Below are positions 1 through 7,325 of a stretch of DNA of 64,000 nucleotides, in pieces; within the stretch, counting starts at the first letter, position 1, and the number at the start of each line of letters is the position of its first letter. The translations under genes and the position numbers were made by a program. This stretch comes from Arcicella sp034519515 (GTDB lineage: Bacteria > Bacteroidota > Bacteroidia > Cytophagales > Spirosomataceae), in contig JAXHOK010000029.1 in assembly GCA_034519515.1 (NCBI GenBank), positions 13,580 through 77,579 of the forward strand. The letters are read 5' to 3'. Under the pieces are notes generated by a model that worked only from the letters and a program-made list of their open reading frames with translations, was not told the DNA's origin and did no database searches.

Positions 1-148
1 GTTTTACTTCACGTCCACGTTCCAAGACAAGTGTTCGTAAACCCTTGCCAGTCAATTCCTTAGCTGCCCAGCCACCGCTAATCCCCGAGCCAATCACGAT
101 GGCATCGAAGGTTCTATTTTTGATTGAATCTATATTGATATTTGACAT
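1..148 (-). CDS. GMC-type oxidoreductase, N-terminal 49 residues (runs off window)
   Basis: The minus strand encodes 49 residues starting at an ATG at 148 and leaving the window at base 1. Residues 16-26 form an FAD-binding Rossmann turn (AIVIGSGISGG, a GxGxxG pattern) and E43 sits where this fold binds the FAD ribose. GMC-family oxidoreductases oxidise alcohols or sugars with FAD. The gene just upstream encodes a gluconate 2-dehydrogenase subunit-3-like protein, the usual partner of this subfamily in Bacteroidota, so a periplasmic sugar or polyol dehydrogenase is inferred. The catalytic C-terminal part is not visible, so substrate is unknown. Confidence 0.85.
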   Translation of the reverse strand, partial: MSNINIDSIKNRTFDAIVIGSGISGGWAAKELTGKGLRTLVLERGREVK

Positions 149-154
149 TTTTTT

Positions 155-310
155 TCGATGTTTATTTTTCGATGCGACCGTCGCTTCGGTTCGATGTTTG
201 TTTTTCGATGCGACTGTAGTTCGGTTCTATGATCATTTTTTGATGTTTGATTTTCGAAAAACTCCGAACATCAAACATCGAATCACGAACCGAAGCGTCG
301 GACGCATCGA
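155..310. repeat. Imperfect inverted repeat between the two dehydrogenase genes
   Basis: A block built on cgatgcgaccgtcgctt and cgatgttt words occurs twice on the left and, inverted, on the right, so the RNA could fold into a long hairpin. A shorter relative lies at 12192-12230. It fills the gap between the subunit-3 gene and the GMC gene and looks like a member of a dispersed intergenic repeat family. Confidence 0.7.
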
Positions 311-312
311 AA

Positions 313-828
313 TTAAGCAGGCACACACCCATGATAACGCCCCGGCACGAACTCATAAATCCGTAGATTAGTCATCACATATTCTGAATTCAAATAGCCT
401 TGAATAGTGATATTTTTTACCAATTTGGCAAAACTTTTATCATCATTATCAGATGATTTCAACATAGAATTAATGATGGATAATTTTTGCTTTCCATCAC
501 ACTCAACAAAGGATTTCGAATAATCTTTTTGGGCAGTTTTCTCCGTCGATACCAAACCTTTGGCAAAAACTTCTTGAGCTTTTTTGTCGTAACAATCAGC
601 CACCATTTTTTCCACAAACTTATTGATTATCAAATCCTTAGCCCCTGGGGTATCGGTCTTTGGAATTATTGTTTCCACGATTTCTGCCAATAAAGTTTCT
701 TGCGAAAAAGTGAGATTAATGTGTTGATTTTGGAGAGTGTTCACACTCCAAGCATTTGCCCAATTCGGTAGTACAATGGCACTACTAATACTAAGAGCTA
801 CAGATTTCAAAGCGGTTCGTCTTTGCAT
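313..828 (-). CDS. Gluconate 2-dehydrogenase subunit 3 family protein
   Basis: The 171-residue protein opens with MQRRTALK and a hydrophobic stretch ending near ANAW, a Tat-like signal. The ETIIPKTDTPGAKD segment and the C-terminal PGRYHGC motif are characteristic of the gluconate 2-dehydrogenase subunit 3 family. In this family the small subunit accompanies and probably helps export the FAD-containing GMC subunit, whose gene follows 165 bases downstream on the same strand. A two-gene periplasmic dehydrogenase operon is inferred. The length matches the family and the gene looks intact. Confidence 0.88.
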   Translation of the reverse strand: MQRRTALKSVALSISSAIVLPNWANAWSVNTLQNQHINLTFSQETLLAEIVETIIPKTDTPGAKDLIINKFVEKMVADCYDKKAQEVFAKGLVSTEKTAQKDYSKSFVECDGKQKLSIINSMLKSSDNDDKSFAKLVKNITIQGYLNSEYVMTNLRIYEFVPGRYHGCVPA

Positions 829-853
829 TTTGGAGGAAATTAAATATGAACAT

Positions 854-886
854 ACGGAAGGCTTCGTATTGAACGAAGCCTTCCGT
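854..886. terminator. Hairpin of the acggaag family, likely terminator
   Basis: Arms acggaaggcttcgt and its exact complement flank a 5-base loop. On the minus strand it lies just after the gene at 942-1286. The same acggaagg-type stem recurs at 31082, 57391, 57946 and 63345, so it is also a dispersed repeat. Confidence 0.65.
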
Positions 887-941
887 TAAAATACTAATTT
901 TAAAAGACTGTTTTGAACAAATATACTCCAATAACGTCAAA

Positions 942-1286
942 TCAGAGTATTTCTTTCACCACAACTTTGTCAGGAGTTGGGTAAAGAATAAGTTTAGAAA
1001 AATCTTCCTTCCAAAAATCTAAATCCAGTAACTGGTTTCGTTTATTTTTTGTGAGCGTAATAATTACTGTAATGTTGTCACTATCAGCGTATTGTACTTG
1101 AATTAAATCAACATCATAATCATCAGGATTGTTATCAACCCCTAAACTGATGCTACCCATTTTACCGCCTTCATACTCAAAAACATCTTCACAGATGGGA
1201 TAATCTTGGGTAGTAAAACCTATTTTTTCGAGCATAAATTCAATTAATACTCGTTCATTTTCTCTGATTTTTCTGGTTTGATTCAT
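942..1286 (-). CDS. Small conserved protein, possibly DUF6984-like
   Basis: This 114-residue acidic protein begins MNQTRKIRENERVLIEFML. The ATG at 1286 is chosen over an upstream ATG at 1337, because residues encoded before 1286 come from an adjacent repeat arm (1309-1357). The opening pattern of a charged helix followed by LLEKIGF-like residues resembles DUF6984 proteins, but I am not certain of the family. There is no signal peptide or membrane segment, so it is probably cytoplasmic. It follows rpsG at a distance, separated by a long inverted repeat, and is probably transcribed separately. Confidence 0.6.
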   Translation of the reverse strand: MNQTRKIRENERVLIEFMLEKIGFTTQDYPICEDVFEYEGGKMGSISLGVDNNPDDYDVDLIQVQYADSDNITVIITLTKNKRNQLLDLDFWKEDFSKLILYPTPDKVVVKEIL

Positions 1287-1308
1287 AATGTTATTCGGAA
1301 AAATGGAT

Positions 1309-1469
1309 GGCACGCAGATACCGCAGATACTTCGCAACGCTGATTTTCGCAGATTTTTTGAACTGAGTTTATTTATTCATTCATGGTATGACTTTGAGTT
1401 ATGACACGAATATCAGAATAAAAATCTGCGAAAATCAGTGTTGCGAAGCGTCTGCGTAGTCTGCGTGCC
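1309..1469. repeat. Long inverted repeat of the cacgcagat family
   Basis: Arms of about 50 bases at 1309-1359 and 1420-1469 are near-perfect complements, with core words ggcacgcagat and cttcgcaacgctgatttt. A second member lies at 15967-16166. It sits between rpsG and the next gene and can form a very stable hairpin. Confidence 0.85.
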
Positions 1470-1545
1470 AATATCACAAAAAAAAGCGAAAACCTTTCGA
1501 TTTTCGCCCCTTTTATTGTGTGTATCTCGTTCGTTAATGTTTGAA

Positions 1546-2016
1546 TTAGAATCTGAAGTGAGAGAACGCCTTGTTGGCTTCTGCCATACGGTGTGTATCA
1601 TCTTTCTTCTTCACTGCGGCACCTTCTCCTTTGGCAGCCGCCATGATTTCATTTGCCAGACGGTCAATCATCGTCTTATCGCCACGCTTACGAGCGTACA
1701 ATATCAACCATTTCATACCTACTGACAATTTACGGTCTGCACGAACTTCAGTTGGCACTTGGAATGTTGCTCCACCCACACGACGAGATTTAACCTCGAC
1801 GGCTGGCATTACATTGTTCAAGGCTTTTTTGAAAAGTTCCAAACCGTTTTTTTCTTTGGTTCTATCTTCAACTTTTTCTAATGCACCGTAAAAAATCGTG
1901 AATGCCGTTGATTTTTTACCGTCGTACATCAAGTTATTAACAAACTTGGTTACCATAACATCCTTAAATTTAGGATCTGGTAGGACATATCTTTTTTTTG
2001 GTTTTGACTTTCTCAT
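1546..2016 (-). CDS. rpsG: 30S ribosomal protein S7
   Basis: The 156-residue product starts MRKSKPKKRYVLPDPKF and carries the S7 signature of Bacteroidota, including KFVNNLMYDGKKSTA and the C-terminal HRMAEANKAFSHFRF. S7 binds the 3' major domain of 16S rRNA and nucleates assembly of the small-subunit head. The ATG at 2016 is preferred over an upstream ATG at 2085 because the extra 23 residues are not part of S7. rpsL lies 139 bases upstream on the same strand. The usual third gene of this cluster, fusA, is not next; a long inverted repeat and an unrelated gene follow. Confidence 0.97.
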   Translation of the reverse strand: MRKSKPKKRYVLPDPKFKDVMVTKFVNNLMYDGKKSTAFTIFYGALEKVEDRTKEKNGLELFKKALNNVMPAVEVKSRRVGGATFQVPTEVRADRKLSVGMKWLILYARKRGDKTMIDRLANEIMAAAKGEGAAVKKKDDTHRMAEANKAFSHFRF

Positions 2017-2155
2017 TGGAAATGTTAAGTTTTTAAGTTTAGCCCGTCTTCTGCCCTTAACGAAGCATACTGGACTGTTTTTCAATTTGGAAATCTTTTA
2101 ATTTGGAAATGAATTTTTACTCATTTTCAAATTATCAAATTAAAACATTTTCAAA

Positions 2156-2572
2156 TTACTTTTTCTTACCGCCTTTGCCTTTTACTTCTACTACTTGACC
2201 TGGCTTAGGACGCTTCGATCCGTATTTAGAACGACGCTGACGACGACCTGCTACTCCTGATGTATCTAAGGCACCACGGATAATGTGGTAACGTACACCT
2301 GGTAAATCTTTCACACGACCACCACGAATCAATACGATTGAGTGTTCTTGCAAGTTGTGTCCTTCACCTGGAATATAGGCGTTTACTTCTTTGCCGTTGG
2401 TTAAACGTACACGGGCAACTTTACGCATAGCCGAGTTTGGCTTCTTTGGCGTTGTTGTATAAACCCTTGTACAAACACCACGACGTTGAGGACAAGAATC
2501 TAAGGCTGGAGACTTTGACTTGAACGTCAATTGCTCTCTGCCATTTCTTACTAACTGTTGTATAGTTGGCAT
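2156..2572 (-). CDS. rpsL: 30S ribosomal protein S12
   Basis: The 138-residue protein begins MPTIQQLVRNGREQL and contains the universally conserved TTTPKKPNSAMRK and PGVRYHIIRG segments. S12 sits at the decoding centre and monitors codon-anticodon pairing. Lys43 and the PGVRY region keep the ancestral residues whose substitution gives streptomycin resistance, so the gene appears streptomycin-sensitive by sequence. The C-terminus has a lysine-glycine-rich tail (VEVKGKGGKKK). It is the first gene of an rpsL-rpsG pair. Confidence 0.98.
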   Translation of the reverse strand: MPTIQQLVRNGREQLTFKSKSPALDSCPQRRGVCTRVYTTTPKKPNSAMRKVARVRLTNGKEVNAYIPGEGHNLQEHSIVLIRGGRVKDLPGVRYHIIRGALDTSGVAGRRQRRSKYGSKRPKPGQVVEVKGKGGKKK

Positions 2573-2666
2573 TTTGTGTTGTTTTATTGGAGATACACGT
2601 TTCTTTCAATGAATAAATTTTGAATGTTTTAATGATAGAATAAGATGACGAAATAGCAAACTACTC

Positions 2667-2712
2667 AATCAGGTTACGCACCCCGCTTATCATTTACTCA
2701 TTCAATATTGAT
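2667..2712. repeat. Dispersed caggttacgcacccc motif upstream of rpsL
   Basis: The phrase atcaggttacgcaccccg followed by tcat/tcattcactcatt recurs at 14563-14610 ahead of purB. Both copies lie within 150 bases upstream of a housekeeping gene. Whether it is a regulatory element or a repeat remnant is not clear. Confidence 0.5.
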
Positions 2713-2861
2713 TTAGAAAGGGGTGCAAAATTACGGGTTTTCTTTGATAAACAAAAGGTTTGTGGGTGTTTTTTAGATAGTTATCAAAAAGTTGTCCATT
2801 CAAAAGCAATACATCATTGTACTCTCCTTGTAGTCTTCAACAAATCAAACAATTAAATACA

Positions 2862-3668
2862 ATGACTACTAAAAAATTATTTTTAACCCTGCTTACAGGA
2901 TTAACATTCAAATCACTTTCGTTAGGGCAATCTGTTTCTGAAACTTTGAAGACATCTTCGGTAATAGGAAAGACGGATACCAGCAAAAATGAAAAAATAA
3001 GAACTTTATTTTCAGGCAGTAAAAAATCAACTAAACCCATCAAATATTTGGGGCTTTCGGTTGGCTCAGAATTTCAATATGGCTCGGTAGCGGGAGAGTT
3101 TACGCCTATGGCTGGCGGAACAGTCATGCTACATATTGACAAAAAGTGGGGAATTGGGCTGACTGGATATAGCACGATGAGAAATTTTACGCCAACGGCT
3201 CTGAATGCTAATTCATTATTGGAAATGGATGTGAAGTATGGAGGTTTAAGAGTGGAATATACACCCAATCCAAACGCCCCAATCCACGTTTCGTTTCCAT
3301 TATTGATTGGCGGAGGAATGGCAAGAGTTGATTCTGCCAATAGTTATCGTGATGGATGGAAATATGGCGGCAGAGGTAGAAATGACCGCCGAGACGGTTT
3401 CAACAGTGATAATACTCGATTTTGGGTAATTCAACCTGGAATTAATGTGGAGGCTAATATTATTCGTTACTTGAAAATTTATGCGGGAGCAAGTTATCGA
3501 CTTACGCCTTCGGTTAATACGGAAAATACTACTACTTTACCAACACCAACGGCTGGGCAGTTGAGTGGATTGAATTTGAATGTGGGAATTAAAGTGGGGC
3601 TTTTTGATTATAAATTGCATTCTGAAAAGAGGATGAAAAAAGAAAAAATCAAGAAGGAAAGAGGATAA
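2862..3668 (+). CDS. Predicted outer-membrane or secreted beta-barrel protein
   Basis: The 268-residue product starts MTTKKLFLTLLTGLTF, a signal peptide with probable cleavage after SLG. Alternating short beta-like segments rich in Gly and aromatic residues (YLGLSVGSEFQYGSVAGEF, then KYGGLRVEY and IYAGASYRL) suggest an outer-membrane beta-barrel of 8-10 strands. The ATG at 2862 is chosen because the 15 residues before it precede the signal peptide. The last 12 residues are unusually lysine-rich, which is odd for a barrel protein and may be a real cytosolic-like tail or a drifted 3' end. No specific function is recognised. Confidence 0.7.
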   Translation: MTTKKLFLTLLTGLTFKSLSLGQSVSETLKTSSVIGKTDTSKNEKIRTLFSGSKKSTKPIKYLGLSVGSEFQYGSVAGEFTPMAGGTVMLHIDKKWGIGLTGYSTMRNFTPTALNANSLLEMDVKYGGLRVEYTPNPNAPIHVSFPLLIGGGMARVDSANSYRDGWKYGGRGRNDRRDGFNSDNTRFWVIQPGINVEANIIRYLKIYAGASYRLTPSVNTENTTTLPTPTAGQLSGLNLNVGIKVGLFDYKLHSEKRMKKEKIKKERG

Positions 3669-3766
3669 TAAATATTTTTTAAAACAAAGCAATACAAAAT
3701 ATTACGATTGTGTAATCTATTTCAAACAACAATTATTTTAACAATTATTTCAACAATTATTTCAAC

Positions 3767-4372
3767 ATGAAAAAATCATTGATTTTATTGACCGCTCTTT
3801 GCGGGTTATTCTTGGCAAGTTGTCAGCAACAAGATGCAATACCATCTGACGATGAAATTTTGAATTCGATGGAAGCCTCTTCGGCTCGTTCGGCAGCAAG
3901 TTCTGATACTATTACTAAGCAAAAATGTAAAGGTAAATTGACTTCCGTAGAGATTACTTCTCTGGCAGCGAGTATTACCACTTACATCAACACCAATTAC
4001 GCAGGGGCAACTATCAAATTTGCGGGTAAAGATGAAAAAGGACAAACCATTGTGGGTCTTGAATTGAACAGCGTTCGCACAGGTTTATTGTTTGATGCTA
4101 ATGGTGTTTTTGTTCAGAAATTGGAAAGATTTGGTGAGAAGTCAAAATTGACCAAAGTGGAAGTTACGGCTCTTCCAGCCAGTATAACCACTTATATAAC
4201 AGCTAATTATGCAGGATTTACCATTAAACGTGCAGGAACTAATACGGATGGAAATTACATTATAGGTATTAAAAATGATACTGACCATAAAGTACTAAGA
4301 TTTGATGCCACGGGTAAATTTACAGAGGAAATGGCAATTCCTCCTCATACTGGACAAAAGAAAAAGCGTTAG
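3767..4372 (+). CDS. PepSY-like (DUF2874-type) lipoprotein
   Basis: The 201-residue protein has a type II signal peptide with lipobox LASC (Cys19), so it is an exported lipoprotein. Two homologous modules follow, each reading roughly L(T/S)xVExTxLxASITTYIxxNYAGxTIK followed by a G/D-rich beta hairpin and a LLFDANG/LRFDATG turn. This is the pattern of the BLIP-like PepSY domain found widely in Bacteroidota. It may inhibit or bind periplasmic peptidases, but that is family-level inference. The C-terminus ends in a basic KKKR tail. It lies 98 bases after the beta-barrel gene and may share its transcript. Confidence 0.8.
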   Translation: MKKSLILLTALCGLFLASCQQQDAIPSDDEILNSMEASSARSAASSDTITKQKCKGKLTSVEITSLAASITTYINTNYAGATIKFAGKDEKGQTIVGLELNSVRTGLLFDANGVFVQKLERFGEKSKLTKVEVTALPASITTYITANYAGFTIKRAGTNTDGNYIIGIKNDTDHKVLRFDATGKFTEEMAIPPHTGQKKKR

Positions 4373-4492
4373 TTCTAAATCGGGGTTAGGATTTAGATAT
4401 TAGGGAATTAATCCCCTAATAATCAATAGATTAGGCTTTAATAAAACTCGATTTAATAATTAGCGTAATTACTTAACCACAATTTTTTTCAT

Positions 4493-4530
4493 AAAAAGCC
4501 CGAAGCTAAGATTTAGTTTCGGGCTTTTTT
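4493..4530. terminator. Bidirectional intrinsic terminator
   Basis: Stem aaaaagcccgaagct / agtttcgggctttttt with a short loop and A/T tracts on both sides. It lies exactly between the convergent genes ending at 4372 and 4544 and can serve both. Confidence 0.85.
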
Positions 4531-4543
4531 TATGGAATTAATC

Positions 4544-5206
4544 TTACTTTTTTACTTCATAATAAGGTGTTGATTCTGGTACTTCAATGACGGGTGGTCG
4601 CCAATTTATTTTTTTACCAAATTTAAAAGTAAATCCTCCGCTGACACCAATCAAATCAGTATAACCCACACAATTTTGAGCCGTCATGCCCGTATATTTT
4701 ACTTTTACAAATATACCTAACCTATCCGCAAATTCCTGTAAATGCAAACCTACGCTGGGTGAAAAGCCCCAATTAAGCGTATTGCAAGTAGGAATGGAAG
4801 CTGCATAAGAAGCATAATTTTCATTAATATTCAATTGTCTATCATTGAAAAAAACGCCTGTTTCAAGTCCTATAAAAGGTTTCAAGAGTTTTTTACTCCA
4901 AAGATAATATTCTCCGCCAACCGTTACTGGAATAATAGTTTTGTAAGAATATCCGTAAAGTTTTGAAGAATAATCAACGTTTGAGACTGCCACCAAAGCC
5001 TTTCGCATATCATAGACACCCGCAGTGGCGGTGAGCCTAAATTTTTCAGAAATGTGTTTTCGTAAGCTCAATTCCATACTTGACCCTGCAAAACTTGGAT
5101 TATCGCTAAATCCGTTTTCAAGAGCGTAGCCAAAACTCGTACTGACCTGTATTTGGGCGGCAACCAATAAGGGCGAAAGTAAAAGAATAAGTAATAGTTT
5201 TTTCAT
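4544..5206 (-). CDS. Outer-membrane beta-barrel protein
   Basis: The 220-residue product has a clear signal peptide (MKKLLLILLLSPLLVAAQ) followed by amphipathic beta strands: STSFGYALENG, SMELSLRKHI, FRLTATAGVYDMR, TIIPVTVGGEYYLW, PFIGLETGVFF and a final GGFTFKFGKKINW. This is the layout of small porin-like barrels of Bacteroidota (outer-membrane beta-barrel domain). A proline-rich C-terminal tail follows the last strand. Function is unknown; it may be a minor surface or periplasm-spanning component. It is a single-gene unit ending at a shared terminator. Confidence 0.75.
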   Translation of the reverse strand: MKKLLLILLLSPLLVAAQIQVSTSFGYALENGFSDNPSFAGSSMELSLRKHISEKFRLTATAGVYDMRKALVAVSNVDYSSKLYGYSYKTIIPVTVGGEYYLWSKKLLKPFIGLETGVFFNDRQLNINENYASYAASIPTCNTLNWGFSPSVGLHLQEFADRLGIFVKVKYTGMTAQNCVGYTDLIGVSGGFTFKFGKKINWRPPVIEVPESTPYYEVKK

Positions 5207-5295
5207 AGTCAGTTGGCGGGGTTTATGTTAGAATAGAACGAATATAGCGAATTATTGTTTAGGTTAGTGATTGATTGTCAATTATTTAGCATAAA

Positions 5296-5362
5296 ACGTA
5301 CCACGGGAATCCTTCCCGTGTATCGCACTCCAATACACGGGAAAGATTCCCGTGGTACGTTA
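5296..5362. repeat. Inverted repeat (cgtaccacgggaat family)
   Basis: Near-perfect complementary arms of about 28 bases around a 10-base loop. The right arm overlaps the stop codon of the epimerase at 5360-5362. A decayed relative occurs near 9380-9410. Confidence 0.8.
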
Positions 5363-6421
5363 CTTCAAAACATACGCCAAAGCCTCTTCATTCTCTGCAA
5401 TCCATTCGGTGATTTCCGTTGCGATTTGCTTCATGGATGTCTCTGGTTTCCAGCCCGTTAAAGCGGTAACTTTGTTATTATCTGTAACGTATAAACGAAT
5501 ATCCGCCGCACGGTTTTCAGCTACTTGACTGATGGGAATGGTCTTACCAGTAACTTCTTGACATATTTTGGTGAGTTCCTGCAAAGATGCACTTACTTCT
5601 ACGCCACCACCTACATTAAGGATTTCGCCATTGACAACATCAATGTTATGTAATTGATAATCAACAAGTTTGTATAAGTCCTTTACGTGTAACATATCAC
5701 GGGTTTGTCTGCCCGAACCACCGTAGCCGATGTAAGCTAATTTTTGTTCCCAGAAATGTTTTGCTACCCAAAGCACCATAACGCCTTGGTCTATTTTGCC
5801 CATTTGCCAAGGACCCGTCAGCACGCCACAACGATTAATCACGGTTTTCATACCATAAAATTCGTTGTATTCATGAATCATTAATTCCGAAGCCAATTTG
5901 GTTGCTCCGTATAACGACCTTGCCCCGTCCAAGGGGAAATCTTCGGCAATTCCTTTGGCAGAAACGCCTCTAACTGATTGATTATCAGACAATACGAAAC
6001 GAGTTTCGGCTTCTTCAAAGTTCAACTTTTCAATGGCTTTGATGGGATAGACTCGGCTGGTGGAAAGGAAAATGAAACTTGCACCACATTTTTTGGTATA
6101 ATTCAAGCAATTGATTGTACCCATTAAATTGGTATTTATCAAATAATCGGGCGTGCCGTCTAAACCCGCTAAAACAGAAGGTTCTGCCGAGGCTTCGATG
6201 ACGAAATCAACTTTGGGCAGAGCATCAAAATCCTCTTTATTCCGAATGTCGCCATGTACAAAAACTGCCCCAACTTTCGCCAAACGAGGCAAATTGAGTT
6301 CTGATCCTTTACGTTTGAGGTTATCCAAGCAGATAACTTCATATTGTGGATAATTGGTTTTGAGGTTAATGGCAAGTGCCGAACCAACGAAGCCTGCTCC
6401 GCCTGTGATTAATATTTTCAT
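5360..6421 (-). CDS. NAD-dependent epimerase/dehydratase, CDP-paratose 2-epimerase-like
   Basis: The 353-residue protein is an extended short-chain dehydrogenase. Residues 7-13 are the NAD-binding GGAGFVG turn, STS at 120-122 supplies the catalytic Ser/Thr, and Y171 and K175 form the YxxxK pair (SLYGATK). The STSRVYP strand and the loop LTGPWQMGKIDQGV resemble CDP-paratose 2-epimerase (TyvE-like) enzymes, which interconvert dideoxyhexoses for surface polysaccharide. No other nucleotide-sugar genes flank it, so the exact substrate is uncertain. Upstream lies the damaged DUF6934 locus. Confidence 0.85.
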   Translation of the reverse strand: MKILITGGAGFVGSALAINLKTNYPQYEVICLDNLKRKGSELNLPRLAKVGAVFVHGDIRNKEDFDALPKVDFVIEASAEPSVLAGLDGTPDYLINTNLMGTINCLNYTKKCGASFIFLSTSRVYPIKAIEKLNFEEAETRFVLSDNQSVRGVSAKGIAEDFPLDGARSLYGATKLASELMIHEYNEFYGMKTVINRCGVLTGPWQMGKIDQGVMVLWVAKHFWEQKLAYIGYGGSGRQTRDMLHVKDLYKLVDYQLHNIDVVNGEILNVGGGVEVSASLQELTKICQEVTGKTIPISQVAENRAADIRLYVTDNNKVTALTGWKPETSMKQIATEITEWIAENEEALAYVLK

Positions 6422-6513
6422 GTATGTTTATTAATTTCTCTCAATTAAAACTAAAAAATGCGTAAATAACCACCATGATTACTTACGCATATTAATTGAT
6501 TTTATTTTCTTTA

Positions 6514-6666
6514 TTATCTAACTGGAATTGGCTGTTTAAGATTTTTTATGATATTGCTCATTATGGCTACTTGTTCCTTAATAGACGGACTGTCCAAGTT
6601 TATGTACGGCAAATTATCAGAAACAATAATATTTGAGGTATCAATTTTGTTTTTCTTAGTTTTCAT
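6514..6666 (-). CDS. 50-residue protein overlapping the DUF6934 gene
   Basis: An uninterrupted frame starts at the ATG at 6666 and encodes MKTKKNKIDTSNIIVSDNLP and onward to IPVR. Its start overlaps the 3' end of the DUF6934 gene by 11 bases, a translational-coupling arrangement like that of the antitoxin and toxin genes at 25708. The protein has a basic start and a helical second half, no signal peptide and no recognised family. The tight overlap suggests the two genes form a functional pair, possibly toxin-antitoxin-like, but this is inference. Confidence 0.6.
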   Translation of the reverse strand: MKTKKNKIDTSNIIVSDNLPYINLDSPSIKEQVAIMSNIIKNLKQPIPVR

Positions 6667-7288
6667 CCTTTCGCTGAATTAAGTATGCTTTGTAAGTATG
6701 ATTTTTTTCAAAAGCTTCTAAACTATTATTTTCTAAAAGACCAAAAACTTGATAATAAAGTTCAGAAGTTTCGATGAATTTAGAGATGGTTGCCCTGTAT
6801 AATCTTGTACGTGATAATGTACTACCTGTAAAGAAAACGTTTTTATTGGGGTATTTTTCAAAAAACAAAGCTAAGTAACGCAAATTAAATAACCTCACCC
6901 ATTACTACTCATTCTTTTTGCCCCGTTCTTCGTTGGTAAAACCGAATCGTCGGAACGCCTCATTTAGCGATGCTAAACTGCGGTTTTACCGCCTCGAAAG
7001 GAACAAAAATAATTCCGTATCAATGGATGATATTATTTAATTCCCGTTACTAATGTTTTTACGACTGTGGACAAAACATTCTTCATATCTTTATTATCCA
7101 CTTACTGATAAGAAATCCACTTGTCCGTTTGGCTGTAAATCTCCAAAAACAAGTTGATGAATATCGGGTGCACCTTCTATTTCAAGGTAAATTACCGCTT
7201 TCTGAATTTTTTTGTCACCATTTGAACTTTCAAAAAAATAGCGTAATCCATCAGGAGTAGTTTCAGTTGTATAGGTTAGTTTATCCAT
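6656..7288 (-). pseudogene. DUF6934 gene split by a MITE and carrying a frameshift
   Basis: The N-terminal half (7288 to about 7054) begins MDKLTYTTETTPDGLRYF and matches the start of DUF6934 proteins. After a one-base frameshift near 7095 the frame continues as DNKDMKNVLSTVVKTL. It is then interrupted by a 176-bp element and resumes as ALFFEKYPNKNVFFTGS...SRTRLYRATISKF, the typical C-terminal half. Removing the element and one copy of the flanking taa restores a continuous codon series across the junction. The element also supplies an ATG that could start the C-terminal fragment. DUF6934 function is unknown; the family is common in Bacteroidota. Confidence 0.85.
6875..7050 (+). mobile_element. 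MITE, copy 1 (176 bp), inserted in DUF6934 gene
   Basis: Terminal inverted repeats gtaacgcaaattaaata and tattta-attcccgttac match at 15 of 17 positions. It is flanked by a 3-bp direct repeat taa (6872-6874 and 7051-7053). Inside, ggtaaaaccg and cggttttacc can pair, enclosing tttagc-gat-gctaaa. It has no coding capacity. Copies: 25737-25927 and, partial, 63935-64000. Confidence 0.9.
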
Positions 7289-7325
7289 AAATTGGTTAAA
7301 GTATATATTTTCAAAAGGTTATCTC
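7094..7325 (-). other. Short gap and 5' part of the DUF6934 locus
   Basis: The 37 bases between the DUF6934 start at 7288 and the stop of the thioredoxin-family gene at 7326 show no terminator or promoter that I can support. The two genes run in the same direction and could be co-transcribed. Confidence 0.4.
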
